Shown here: in pieces, positions 35,649-43,919 of the stretch
Layout: the number at the start of each line of letters is the position of its first letter
How positions within the stretch are numbered: the first letter of the stretch is position 1
Assembly (NCBI RefSeq): GCF_000785535.1
Contig: NZ_CP007595.1
Span: 3,494,439 to 3,558,438 of the forward strand
Length of the DNA: 64,000 nt
Reading direction: 5' to 3'
Origin: Arthrobacter sp. PAMC 25486
Lineage (GTDB): Bacteria; Actinomycetota; Actinomycetes; Actinomycetales; Micrococcaceae
Program-made: the position numbers and the translations under genes
Notes under the pieces: model-generated
Seen by the model: the letters and a program-made list of their open reading frames with translations, nothing else
What the model was told of the DNA's origin: nothing
The model's database searches: none

Positions 35649-36245
35649 CTAGTGCACGCCTTGCCGTATTCCAAAGTCCGCTAGGAACCTGTTGATCTGG
35701 TCATTTGGTGCGAGCAAGCCGTCGATGCGGAGATGTCCGACACCGGGTGGTCGAGTTACCTCGGGGGTTAGGAATCGGGTGGGTTCCTTCACTTTTGCGA
35801 GGTCGCGTGCAGCACCGCGCAGGTACATGCGATTCGCTACTTCTTCGGAAGGGGTATCCATCCACGCGAGGTGCACTTGTGCGGCCGGGATGGCCAGGCG
35901 TTCGACGAGTCTCCCCCATGCGGCAGGGTAGGTGCGTTCCGACGTAAATGGAGCTACAACGATCACGCTGTTGCCCAGTTTGAGATTCTCCCGTGCTGTA
36001 TCGAAGAGGCAGGTGTAGCGGATATCGTTCACGCTCGCGCGCACCGGCGGGTCCGCCGTCGGCACATCGACCAGAAACTCGCCCCCCATGTGTTCAAACA
36101 ACGGGTTCGTGAGGGTATCGAGGTCAAGAATGGTCCAGTGAAGTTCGCGGGCAAGATCCTGGGCGAACGTTGTTTTGCCACTGGCGGGCACTCCGCAGAC
36201 GATAATCGCCTCGGGGGAGCATTCTTCAGTCATGTTGATTCTCAT
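35649..36245 (-). CDS. P-loop kinase of the gluconate/shikimate-kinase type
   Basis: A 198-residue protein with Walker A GVPASGKTT at about residues 18-26, followed by LDLDTLTNPLF, a probable substrate-binding acidic segment, and a lid-like RMYLRGAARDLAKVK. It is of the AAA_33 type that includes small-molecule kinases. Set between the SDR and aldolase genes, it probably phosphorylates the pathway sugar or ketose. ATG 36233 is an alternative start. The operon contains a second kinase (41596-42306), so two successive phosphorylations or two different substrates may be involved. Confidence 0.72.
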   Translation of the reverse strand: MRINMTEECSPEAIIVCGVPASGKTTFAQDLARELHWTILDLDTLTNPLFEHMGGEFLVDVPTADPPVRASVNDIRYTCLFDTARENLKLGNSVIVVAPFTSERTYPAAWGRLVERLAIPAAQVHLAWMDTPSEEVANRMYLRGAARDLAKVKEPTRFLTPEVTRPPGVGHLRIDGLLAPNDQINRFLADFGIRQGVH

Positions 36246-36292
36246 TCTTTTTGGGTGGGGAGGGTGGGTGCGTCCTTGGGCGGTCGCTGGGA

Positions 36293-37021
36293 TCAGCGGC
36301 TGGAGTATCCGCCGTCGATGGGCAGTGAGACCCCGGTGATCATGGAGGCGGCGTCGCTCAGCAAGAAGACGATGGGTGCGGCGACTTCATCGGTAGTTGC
36401 CCAGCGTCCGAGCGGCATTTGCTCCAGGAACGGTGCACCAATTTCGGGACGCCCCCAGTAGAAATTGGACATGTCAGTCATGACTACAGTCGGGTTGACG
36501 CTATTGACTCGGATGTTGTGTTTGCCCAATTCCAGTGCGGCGACCCGGGTGATACTGTCTAGAGCTGCTTTGGACGCACCATAGGAGATGTGTCCGGTGA
36601 GCGCCACCAAGCTTGCCTGACTGGAGACGTTGACGATGGCACCGCCGTTGCCGTCGCGGATCATGGAGGGGGTGGCGTATTTGATGACCAGGAGTGCGCC
36701 GCGGGCGTTGATGTTGATGACCTGGTCAAAGATTTTGATATCGGTGTCCTGCGGCGTGGCGATTTCGCCGCCGAAGCCGGCACAGTTCACAACACCCCAA
36801 AGATCTAGATCCTCAATGGCGTCTTTGATGCTGTCCTCACTGGACAGATCGAAGGCCAAGGGTTGGGCGCCGGTCTCGTCGCAGAGCCCAGCCAAGGATT
36901 CGAGGTTGCGCGCACTGGCTATCACCTTTGCTCCGGCCGCTATGAGCTGCCGGACAGTTGCGGAACCGATGCCGCCGCTGGCTCCCGTGACGAGGATGGT
37001 GCGGCCGTTAAAGTCGTTCAT
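36293..37021 (-). CDS. Short-chain dehydrogenase/reductase
   Basis: A 242-residue classical SDR with the cofactor motif TGASGGIG at residues 12-19, NCAG in place of NNAG near residue 78, catalytic Ser in VNVSSQ, the YGASK catalytic pair near residue 146, and C-terminal GVSLPIDGGYSSR. It is similar in length and pattern to L-xylulose/carbonyl reductases. In this operon it probably interconverts a polyol and ketose or epimerises by oxidation-reduction. It starts 35 bases after the mannitol-type dehydrogenase gene. Confidence 0.88.
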   Translation of the reverse strand: MNDFNGRTILVTGASGGIGSATVRQLIAAGAKVIASARNLESLAGLCDETGAQPLAFDLSSEDSIKDAIEDLDLWGVVNCAGFGGEIATPQDTDIKIFDQVININARGALLVIKYATPSMIRDGNGGAIVNVSSQASLVALTGHISYGASKAALDSITRVAALELGKHNIRVNSVNPTVVMTDMSNFYWGRPEIGAPFLEQMPLGRWATTDEVAAPIVFLLSDAASMITGVSLPIDGGYSSR

Positions 37022-37056
37022 GGTGCTGCTTTCTGTTGATTTGAAGTTCGTTGCGT

Positions 37057-38541
37057 CTAGTGGCTGCGATGTTTGGTTAGGTGCCTAATTGCGGTGTGAA
37101 CGCCAGCGTGTTCGAGGGATTCGCGTGCCCGTCGATATGCAGTTACAAACCGTTCGTTGGTATTCAGGTCACCGAAGACCGCATTCAGGTGCAAGAATGC
37201 GCCGGGGCTAACCTTGTCTGCACACGCGGCGGAACGGAGTTCGACGAACCTACGGTCCGTTATTTCGATGTCTCCTTCGTATTCGTCTGCGAGTTCTAGA
37301 AATTGTGCCCATGCTGCAATCACGAGGGCAGCACAGCCGATAGGACCTCCGAGGATGAGCTGCTCGCGTACAACGGGAAGGAGGAATTTAGGGATGCGTT
37401 CAGACGCATCGACCATTTGGCGGGCGAGTGTGTCGCGAATGGCCGTATTGGTGAATCGAAGGAGCAGTTCCTGGCGGTAGGCATCAAGATCAATGCCAGG
37501 TACGGGCGGCAGCGTTGGTGACGCCTCCCGTTCCATATACTCGAGAATGAAGTTGGCGAACAATGGATCGGCGCAAACTTCATGGACGTATCGATGGCCA
37601 GCCAGGTATCCGAGATAACTCATGACTTGGTGGCTAGCGTTGAGTAGCCGCAGTTTCATGAGCTCGTACGGTTCAACATGCTCCACGAGTTGAACCCCTA
37701 CGTCTTGCAGCGGCGGGCGACCGGAGGTGAAGTTGTCTTCCAAGACCCATTGTTCGAAGGGTTCGGCAACCACGGGCCAGGCATCGGTGAATCCATAAAA
37801 TGCGATGACTGCTTCCCGGTCTGCGTCAGTGGTGCCGGGGGTAATACGGTCAACCATGGAGTTGGGGAACGCGACGTGCTCGTTGATCCATTCAGCCAGT
37901 CCAGGGTCTTTGAGTTTGGCGAAAGAGACCAAGGCCTTGCGGGCAATATTGCCGTTGCCTTGCATGTTGTCGCACGACATGACAGTGAATGGCTTGGCAC
38001 CGAGTTCACGCCGTTGGGATAAAGCTGCGCAAATTAGCCCGAACACTGACTGCGGAACACTGTTGGGAATCAGGTCGTGAACTATGTCCTTGGTTTGAGG
38101 TACGAATTCTCCGGTGGCGTCGTCGATGCTGTAGCCGCCTTCAGTCACGGATAGTGACACGATTCGAATGGCTGGATCCATCAATTTGTGGATGACTGCT
38201 GCTGGGTCATCGGGAGCGAACAGGTATTCGGTGATGGAGCCAATGATCCTGGCATCTTCGGCTCCGTCCGGGCTTTTGAGGATCAGGGTGTACAAGCCGT
38301 CTTGGGTATGGAGTACGTCGCGCATCTGGACGTCGGAAGGTAGGACTCCGACCCCACAAATTCCCCAGTCGAGGGAATTGCCACGGTTCAGCAGTCGGTC
38401 GATGAACATGGCTTGGTGAGAGCGGTGGAATCCTCCGACTCCAAAGTGAACGATTCCGGTCCGGATCGCACGTCGAGGATATGTGGGAGTGGGTAGCTTA
38501 TTTGCGATTTTGGGAAGGGCGGCTTCGCTTAACGTCGTCAT
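37057..38541 (-). CDS. Mannitol dehydrogenase-family polyol dehydrogenase
   Basis: A 494-residue polyol-specific long-chain dehydrogenase. The N-terminal NAD-binding motif is IVHFGVGGFHRSHQA. PNSMVDRITPGTT and the catalytic K-x4-N-x2-H (KLRLLNASH) are present. The family includes mannitol, arabinitol and altritol dehydrogenases and uronate reductases; the substrate here is not determined. The frame is open far upstream, but ATG 38541, preceded by a purine-rich GAGAAAGA, begins the family homology. The upstream segment falls in the hairpin-containing gap. It probably generates the ketose that the kinases and aldolase then process. Confidence 0.88.
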   Translation of the reverse strand: MTTLSEAALPKIANKLPTPTYPRRAIRTGIVHFGVGGFHRSHQAMFIDRLLNRGNSLDWGICGVGVLPSDVQMRDVLHTQDGLYTLILKSPDGAEDARIIGSITEYLFAPDDPAAVIHKLMDPAIRIVSLSVTEGGYSIDDATGEFVPQTKDIVHDLIPNSVPQSVFGLICAALSQRRELGAKPFTVMSCDNMQGNGNIARKALVSFAKLKDPGLAEWINEHVAFPNSMVDRITPGTTDADREAVIAFYGFTDAWPVVAEPFEQWVLEDNFTSGRPPLQDVGVQLVEHVEPYELMKLRLLNASHQVMSYLGYLAGHRYVHEVCADPLFANFILEYMEREASPTLPPVPGIDLDAYRQELLLRFTNTAIRDTLARQMVDASERIPKFLLPVVREQLILGGPIGCAALVIAAWAQFLELADEYEGDIEITDRRFVELRSAACADKVSPGAFLHLNAVFGDLNTNERFVTAYRRARESLEHAGVHTAIRHLTKHRSH

Positions 38542-38574
38542 ATCATCTTTCTCTTCGCTCGGGAGGGTGGGGCT

Positions 38575-38613
38575 GGTGCTGCTGCCCAGTTGGTTGGGCT
38601 GGGCAGCAGCACC
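38575..38613 (-). promoter_or_regulatory. 15-bp perfect intercistronic hairpin
   Basis: GGTGCTGCTGCCCAG at 38575-38589 with its exact complement at 38599-38613 and a 9-base loop. It lies 13 bases after the binding-protein stop and before the dehydrogenase gene, with no T-run. Such hairpins protect upstream mRNA ends or partly terminate, raising binding-protein output over the downstream enzymes. Confidence 0.65.
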
Positions 38614-38626
38614 ATCGGGTAGGTGT

Positions 38627-39607
38627 TTAACAGGTTGACTTGTAGATGTACTGGGCGCCCTCGCCGGTGATATTCTCAGCCGTGATCTGCTTGAAACCGG
38701 TTTGGATCTTCTTTTCTGTCGGTTCACCCTTGATGGCCTTGAGTGCTTGTTCAACACCCTGAGTACCGATGGAACCCGGTTCCTGCGCGATCAGTGCCTG
38801 GACGACGCCGTCCTTGAGCTGTTTGACCTGTGCCGGCCCAGCATCGAAACCGACGATTTTGACTTGGTTTTGCTTGCCAGCCTGGCGGACGCCAGTTGCG
38901 GTCCCTTCCGCAGCGAACGTGTTTGCAGCGAATACCCCAACAATGTCCGAGTCCTTGGCCAAAGCAGCGGAGACCAATCTGGCTGCCTCGGCAGGGTCGT
39001 TGTGGCTGTACTGCACGCCGAGGTACTGGAATGAAGGGTCAGCTTTCGCGCCTTCTTCGAAACCCGCAACCCGAGCATCAGCGGTCGAGACACCAGGATC
39101 TGTGGAGATCACCAGAACCTTGCCGCCCTCGGGGCTGAGCTTCTTGATTGCTTTAAAGGCTTCGAGCCCACCTCCCCTGTTGTCGGAGGCGATTGCCGAC
39201 GACGCAAACGAGGGATCCTGCACAGTAGTGTCCACGAGGACTACTTTGATGCCGGCTGCAGCGGCTGCTTTCAATGGTGCTTGCATGGCGGCTACATCAG
39301 TGGGGGCGATGATTATGGCGTCCGGACGGGACGCTGCTACCGAATCAACGATGGGTTTTTGTAGGGTCGGATCGAACTTCACGGGCCCCTGGGTGTTGAT
39401 TGATGCGCCCGCCGACTTTGCAGCTGCGTCGATACCGCACTTCATGCTGACATAGAATTCGTCACCGGCAACGCCCTGGATGAACGCGAGCTTCGGCTGG
39501 GCGTCGGCAGCGTTACCGGTCGCTGCGGTGCCTCCGCTGCATGCTGTCAGAGACGTTGCGGCCAGAATACCTGCTGCGATCAAGGCGAATTTGGGGGTTA
39601 ACTTCAT
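38627..39607 (-). CDS. Sugar-binding lipoprotein (CUT2/RbsB type)
   Basis: A 326-residue periplasmic-binding-protein-like lipoprotein. The signal ends in the lipobox SLTAC at about residues 19-23. The mature part has KLAFIQGVAGDEFYVSMKCG, DAIIIAPTDVAAM and KIVGFDAGPAQVKQLKDG, typical of ribose/fructose-type binding proteins. I chose ATG 39607, which has GGAG seven bases upstream, over a longer frame from 39622. It captures the sugar outside the cell for the permease and ATPase encoded upstream in the same operon. Confidence 0.9.
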   Translation of the reverse strand: MKLTPKFALIAAGILAATSLTACSGGTAATGNAADAQPKLAFIQGVAGDEFYVSMKCGIDAAAKSAGASINTQGPVKFDPTLQKPIVDSVAASRPDAIIIAPTDVAAMQAPLKAAAAAGIKVVLVDTTVQDPSFASSAIASDNRGGGLEAFKAIKKLSPEGGKVLVISTDPGVSTADARVAGFEEGAKADPSFQYLGVQYSHNDPAEAARLVSAALAKDSDIVGVFAANTFAAEGTATGVRQAGKQNQVKIVGFDAGPAQVKQLKDGVVQALIAQEPGSIGTQGVEQALKAIKGEPTEKKIQTGFKQITAENITGEGAQYIYKSTC

Positions 39608-39651
39608 TGTGTAGCTCCTCATTTGCTTGTATGGAATAGGGTGACGAAGGT

Positions 39652-40737
39652 TTAGCGGGAACGTTGACTGAAGAGTTTCTTCCAGCCTTGTGTTTTGGCT
39701 GAGTGGCCGCGGGCGGCAGCAGCGCGGCGCCGCTGGTCGACGTACACTGCCGTGATGAGTACTGCTCCTACTGCGACTTGCTGCCAGAATGGTTGAATTC
39801 CGACGATGACGAAGCCGTTCTGAAGCACTGCCGGGATGAACAGGCCTATGACCGTTCCGAAGATGGTTCCGATACCACCGAAGAGCGAGGTACCGCCGAT
39901 GACCACAGCCGCAATCACATTGAGGTTTGTCTGGGATTGGCCTGCGATGGCGGTTGTCCCGTACTGAGATAGGGAAAGTATGCCTGCGACACCGGCGAGG
40001 CCGCCGGAAAGGGCATAAACGGAGATCAGCTGCCGATCCACTTTCACGCCGACCCTGCGGGCAGATTCTTCACTGGATCCGACGGCGAATGTGTAGAGGC
40101 CGAATCGGGTTCGGTGCAGCACCACTCCGAAGATGACGATAAATATCAACGCAATGAGGGAAATCGTTGGCCAAGTTGTGCCCGGGACATTTCCGTAGCC
40201 AATGGAGTCTTGCAGAACGGACGGAACGTCCCTGATGTCGACGCCGCCAGTGATTACCTGTGCGAGTCCCAATGCACCGCCCAATGTTCCCAGAGTGACG
40301 ATCAGCGGGGGGACCTTGGCCTTTGCGATGAGAATGCCGTTGAGAAGGCCCCAGCCGAGTCCACATCCAATTGAAACCAAAATGCCGACAACCGCTGTGC
40401 CCCACCCGTTGTCACCCATGGCCTGCATGACCTTGGCTGCGACTACTCCGGAAAAAACGAGATTGGAACCTACCGACAAATCGATACCTGAGGTGACGAT
40501 GACGAATGTCGCGCCGATGCCTAAGACACCTAGGATGGAGACGTTTTGAATGATCTGTCGGACATTCCCCCAGGTAGCGAAGACTTCAGGCGCCAGGGCT
40601 GTGAAGACCAAGAATATGGCCAGCAGTACAAGAAGAATTTGGAATGACTGGACCTGCAGGATGTGGCGCAGGAGGGATGTACGGGGCTGCAAGTTGTCGA
40701 TTGCAGCGGTCGGCCGGGTGGTCTTGGTTGTCGTCAT
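39652..40737 (-). CDS. Sugar ABC transporter permease (RbsC/FrcC type)
   Basis: A 361-residue polytopic permease of the CUT2 family, with eight or more hydrophobic segments. The family segment ATFVIVTSGIDLSVGSNLVFSG is at about residues 78-99, GVVLHRTRFGLYTFAVGSSEESARRVGV follows, and NVIAAVVIGGTSLFGGIGTI lies at about 270-290. The start overlaps the ATPase stop by 4 bases, so it is coupled to that gene. It would dimerise to form the channel. Confidence 0.92.
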   Translation of the reverse strand: MTTTKTTRPTAAIDNLQPRTSLLRHILQVQSFQILLVLLAIFLVFTALAPEVFATWGNVRQIIQNVSILGVLGIGATFVIVTSGIDLSVGSNLVFSGVVAAKVMQAMGDNGWGTAVVGILVSIGCGLGWGLLNGILIAKAKVPPLIVTLGTLGGALGLAQVITGGVDIRDVPSVLQDSIGYGNVPGTTWPTISLIALIFIVIFGVVLHRTRFGLYTFAVGSSEESARRVGVKVDRQLISVYALSGGLAGVAGILSLSQYGTTAIAGQSQTNLNVIAAVVIGGTSLFGGIGTIFGTVIGLFIPAVLQNGFVIVGIQPFWQQVAVGAVLITAVYVDQRRRAAAARGHSAKTQGWKKLFSQRSR

Positions 40738-41498
40738 GCCTGAGCTCCATCAAGTGCGCCGGTCATTGCACCGACTAGTTCTTCCACGGTTGTTTTCTTG
40801 GCTTCATATGTGGCTACACGGCGACCAAGCCGGAGAACCTGAACCCGGTCGGCGACGTCTATCACGTGCGGCATCGAGTGGCTGATGAATACGACGCCGA
40901 CACCTTTGTCTCGTACGCGGCGTATGGTCTCGAGTACATTCTTGGTCTGGACTACGCCCAAGGCGGCTGTCGGTTCGTCGAGGAATATGACGCCCTTGGC
41001 CCAAGCCACGGCGCGCGCAATGGCAATTGCTTGCTTTTGACCACCAGACATGGATCCGACTGGATCGGACAGGCTCCGAACCGTGGCGCCTAGGTCATCG
41101 AATGCCTGACGCGACTTCGCACGCATAGTCTTGTTGTCCATGAAGCCCAAGCGACCTTGGAGTCCGGCCTTTGGAATCTCTCGGCCAAGGAACATGTTTT
41201 GGGCCGCGTTGAGATGTGGAGCAAGTGCCAGATCTTGATAGACGGTTTCTATGCCTAGTCTGCTGGCCTGCGTTGGTGAAGTGAGCTCCACCTCGCCGCC
41301 TGCGAACAGGATCTGACCTGAATTCAACGCAAGGTTTCCCGAGAGGGCTTTTACAAGAGTGGATTTTCCCGCGCCGTTATCACCGATGAGAGCAACGACC
41401 TCGCCAGCGTTGACTTCAAAGTCGACTCCATCCAGTGCGCGTACGTTGCCGAAACTGCGGGTCAGCCCGCGGGCTTGAAGAATTGGGATTGGTGTCAT
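40734..41498 (-). CDS. Sugar ABC transporter ATPase, single-domain (FrcA type)
   Basis: A 254-residue ATPase with Walker A GDNGAGKST, Q-loop region ETVYQDLALAPHL, signature GSMSGGQKQAIAIARA, Walker B GVIFLDEPTAALG and switch His VVFISHS. It has one nucleotide-binding domain rather than the fused pair of RbsA, as in the rhizobial fructose transporter ATPase FrcA. It would function as a homodimer with the adjacent permease. Confidence 0.9.
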   Translation of the reverse strand: MTPIPILQARGLTRSFGNVRALDGVDFEVNAGEVVALIGDNGAGKSTLVKALSGNLALNSGQILFAGGEVELTSPTQASRLGIETVYQDLALAPHLNAAQNMFLGREIPKAGLQGRLGFMDNKTMRAKSRQAFDDLGATVRSLSDPVGSMSGGQKQAIAIARAVAWAKGVIFLDEPTAALGVVQTKNVLETIRRVRDKGVGVVFISHSMPHVIDVADRVQVLRLGRRVATYEAKKTTVEELVGAMTGALDGAQA

Positions 41499-41595
41499 GT
41501 CATGACTCCTGTCAGCTGGTCTGGGACGTTTTTTGCATTCCCGATTCTTCTGCCGGGGACACTTCGTTGTGTTGTCACTTCTGGATTCCTTTTGT

Positions 41596-42306
41596 TCAGG
41601 TGTGTGCAGATGGTGCTAGGCCCTGCGAACCGACTAGCGCGACTATCAAATCTGCGTACTCGCGGGTTGCTTGAACTGTTTCGGCATTGTGCTGGTCGCT
41701 GCCCGTCGCCCATGCAACTGCTTCGTTGTGGCGTTTCCCGAATTCTTCGTGGCGTCGGACCAATCTGAGCCTCCGCACGTCATCGTCGATGTCTAGATAC
41801 CAGACTTCGTCGATTTGTTCCCGGCATTGTCTCCAGCCATCCGCATCCACGAGGATGTAGTTCCCTTCTGTGATGACCAGTGGGACTTGGCGAGGAACCG
41901 GAATGGCGCTTCCAATTGATTCCTCAAGGCTTCGTTCGAATTTCGGTGCGTAAACGATCGGCTCCCGGTTGGATCTGAGCCGCTGAAGCAAGTTGGCATA
42001 GCCCCACGGATCGAAGGTGTCCGGGGCGCCCTTGCGGTTTCGTGATCCTTGTACAGCAAGGACTTGGTTGGCCAAATGAAAAGCATCCATGCCGATAGCG
42101 ACCGCCTGGCCGTCTAAGGCCTCAGTAATGGCACGAACGAGCGTCGATTTTCCAGCGCCAGGGGCGCCAACAATCCCAAGAACGTATCGGTCTTTGCCTG
42201 CTGTGGCGAGACCGCGGGCACGCTCTACCAAGTCGGCTGTACTGCAGCTCAACTGCTCGACTCCCGTGGGTGAAGCCGGGATGTGCTCTTTGGTGCTCTT
42301 CATCAT
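41596..42306 (-). CDS. Nucleoside/phosphoribulokinase-type sugar kinase (FrcK-like)
   Basis: A 236-residue P-loop kinase. Walker A GAPGAGKSTLVRA is at about residues 40-52. A substrate-binding MDAFHLANQVL and a DTFDPWGYANLL segment follow, as in the uridine kinase/pantothenate kinase-like family; VPLVITEGNYIL is the family's Walker-B-like strand. FrcK, the corresponding gene in rhizobial frcBCAK clusters, accompanies the same kind of transporter. ATG 42306 has GGAG seven bases upstream and is preferred over 42354. It is the first gene of the - strand operon, directly behind the operator-like repeats. Confidence 0.78.
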   Translation of the reverse strand: MMKSTKEHIPASPTGVEQLSCSTADLVERARGLATAGKDRYVLGIVGAPGAGKSTLVRAITEALDGQAVAIGMDAFHLANQVLAVQGSRNRKGAPDTFDPWGYANLLQRLRSNREPIVYAPKFERSLEESIGSAIPVPRQVPLVITEGNYILVDADGWRQCREQIDEVWYLDIDDDVRRLRLVRRHEEFGKRHNEAVAWATGSDQHNAETVQATREYADLIVALVGSQGLAPSAHT

Positions 42307-42457
42307 AATTTTCTCCGTTGGTCTAGCCTCGGCGAAGAACAAGTACCGCTTCACCTCTAGTTGGCTGCCTAGATCAATTCAGCTAAGCCTCAAGATGGCC
42401 CCGAATCCTGTTCCTCAGGGCCTTGGTGTGACCTGCCTTACAGCAATCTAAGTGTTC

Positions 42458-42506
42458 CATGTCATCGATGTCAAGGAGTTTGAAATATTTCATGTCATCG
42501 ATGTCA
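42458..42506. promoter_or_regulatory. Twin 16-bp operator-like direct repeats
   Basis: The 16-mer CATGTCATCGATGTCA occurs exactly at 42458-42473 and 42491-42506, 33 bp apart (about three helical turns). Each contains the perfect palindrome CATCGATG with a central CG, as in LacI-family operators. They lie between the divergent transport operon and the LacI-type gene. The rest of 42307-42626 holds no gene. Confidence 0.75.
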
Positions 42507-42626
42507 TTATTGCTTGAAGTTACTTGGGTGATCGGGCAGGATGGAGTATGTGAGCAGTTGACACCGGTGACATGCGCGCTGGCGTGCGAATATTTTTCCT
42601 GATGATGAACTTTAAGGAGTCGAACA

Positions 42627-43646
42627 GTGACGACCATGCAGGATGTGGCTACACGCGCCGGGGTGAGCGCCAAGACGGTGTCGAGGGTCTTCAATGATGA
42701 TCCGCACGTCACCGACGACACGCGGGAGAGGGTGCAGTCGGCCATGCGCGAGCTCAAATATGTGCCAAACATGCTGGCACGCACGTTCCGCGAAGGAAAG
42801 TCTGCTGTTATCGGCATCGCGGTGCCTGACGTCGCTGACCCATTCTTTGCAGCGGTTGCGAAAGGGATTGAGTTCGCGGCACGCGAACACGACATGGCGA
42901 TTGTTGTAACGAGCTTGGGCGACGACCCATCACTGGAACAAAGCATCATTGAGACGACTATCCGCCATCAAATCGGCGGACTCATTATTGCCCCAATTTC
43001 TGGAGATCAGGCCTATCTCGCTCGCTGGCAGGACAGTTTCCCGATTGTGTGTATTGACCGTGCACCCGCAAAGCTCAACGTCGATTACTTCGTCGAAGAC
43101 GACTTTGGGGGAGCTTTCGAAGCGACACATCACCTTATCCAACACGGCCACCGCCGCATCGCTATCGTTGGGGACTCAGTGGAAGTTCCGACCACGAGGT
43201 TGCGCCTTGAAGGCTACACGGCCGCACTCAACAGCGCGGGATTGGGAACCAGCGAGGAACTCATTGCCCTCGGGTCGCGTGATGCGGACGCAGCCGCCCA
43301 GGTCTGCAAGACCATCTTGGAACTACGTGATCCACCCACCGCGATATTCTCATCCAATGCGAGGTTTTCTATCGGAGTCTTCCCCGCGTTGCAGGCACTC
43401 GATAGAACCGACATTGCCTTGATCAGTTTTGGTGACTTTCCGATGGCTGACGTTCTCCAACCGTCAGTGTCCGTCATAGACCAAGATCCGCGACACATCG
43501 GACGAGTTGCCGCTGAGCGAATCCTCGCCCGGATTGCGACACCAAACAAGAGGTTTCGCAGGAAGAATGTACTGCCAGTCAAGCTCATTGAACGGCAGTC
43601 ATGCCAGTCGGTCCCCGTATTGCGTTCAGTGGTAGGCCTGCAATGA
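42627..43646 (+). CDS. LacI-family transcriptional regulator
   Basis: A 339-residue regulator. The N-terminal HTH and hinge are clear (TMQDVATRAGVSAKTVSRVF, then a helix ending near MRELKYVPNMLAR), followed by a periplasmic-binding-like effector domain (VIGIAVPDVADPFFAAVAKGI; RIAIVGDSVEVPTTRLRLEGY). GTG 42627 is supported by AAGGAG seven bases upstream. It diverges from the eight-gene transport/catabolic operon and probably represses both it and itself through the twin 16-mers, with the imported sugar or a derivative as inducer. A terminator follows 44 bases after the stop. Confidence 0.92.
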   Translation: MTTMQDVATRAGVSAKTVSRVFNDDPHVTDDTRERVQSAMRELKYVPNMLARTFREGKSAVIGIAVPDVADPFFAAVAKGIEFAAREHDMAIVVTSLGDDPSLEQSIIETTIRHQIGGLIIAPISGDQAYLARWQDSFPIVCIDRAPAKLNVDYFVEDDFGGAFEATHHLIQHGHRRIAIVGDSVEVPTTRLRLEGYTAALNSAGLGTSEELIALGSRDADAAAQVCKTILELRDPPTAIFSSNARFSIGVFPALQALDRTDIALISFGDFPMADVLQPSVSVIDQDPRHIGRVAAERILARIATPNKRFRRKNVLPVKLIERQSCQSVPVLRSVVGLQ

Positions 43647-43690
43647 CGTCTCCTAGGGGCTATTTTGGGCACGATTCCTGAACAGTTGGT

Positions 43691-43723
43691 GCCCGAGCCA
43701 TAAAACGGAAGGCCAGCTCGGGC
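43691..43723 (+). terminator. Terminator of the LacI-family gene
   Basis: An 8-bp stem GCCCGAGC/GCTCGGGC (43691-43698 and 43716-43723) with a 17-base loop, followed by TTCCTTG. It separates the regulator from the AGE-family gene, which therefore needs its own promoter. The remainder of 43647-43919 shows no gene. Confidence 0.65.
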
Positions 43724-43919
43724 TTCCTTGATGTCAAAATAGTTCAATTTATGACCCTCTGTAATCCGAGCCTCCGGTCGGGCAAATGCAGTTAGCGGCC
43801 AATGTTTTAGCTGTTTGGTTCCCCGCCAACCCGGAGCCAATTGAGGATATCTTTCTTGCCAGGCTGAGGCCTGTTCTTTCTACCAATCTGGCTAGTGCCA
43901 AGCATCGTGAAAGGCCAAC

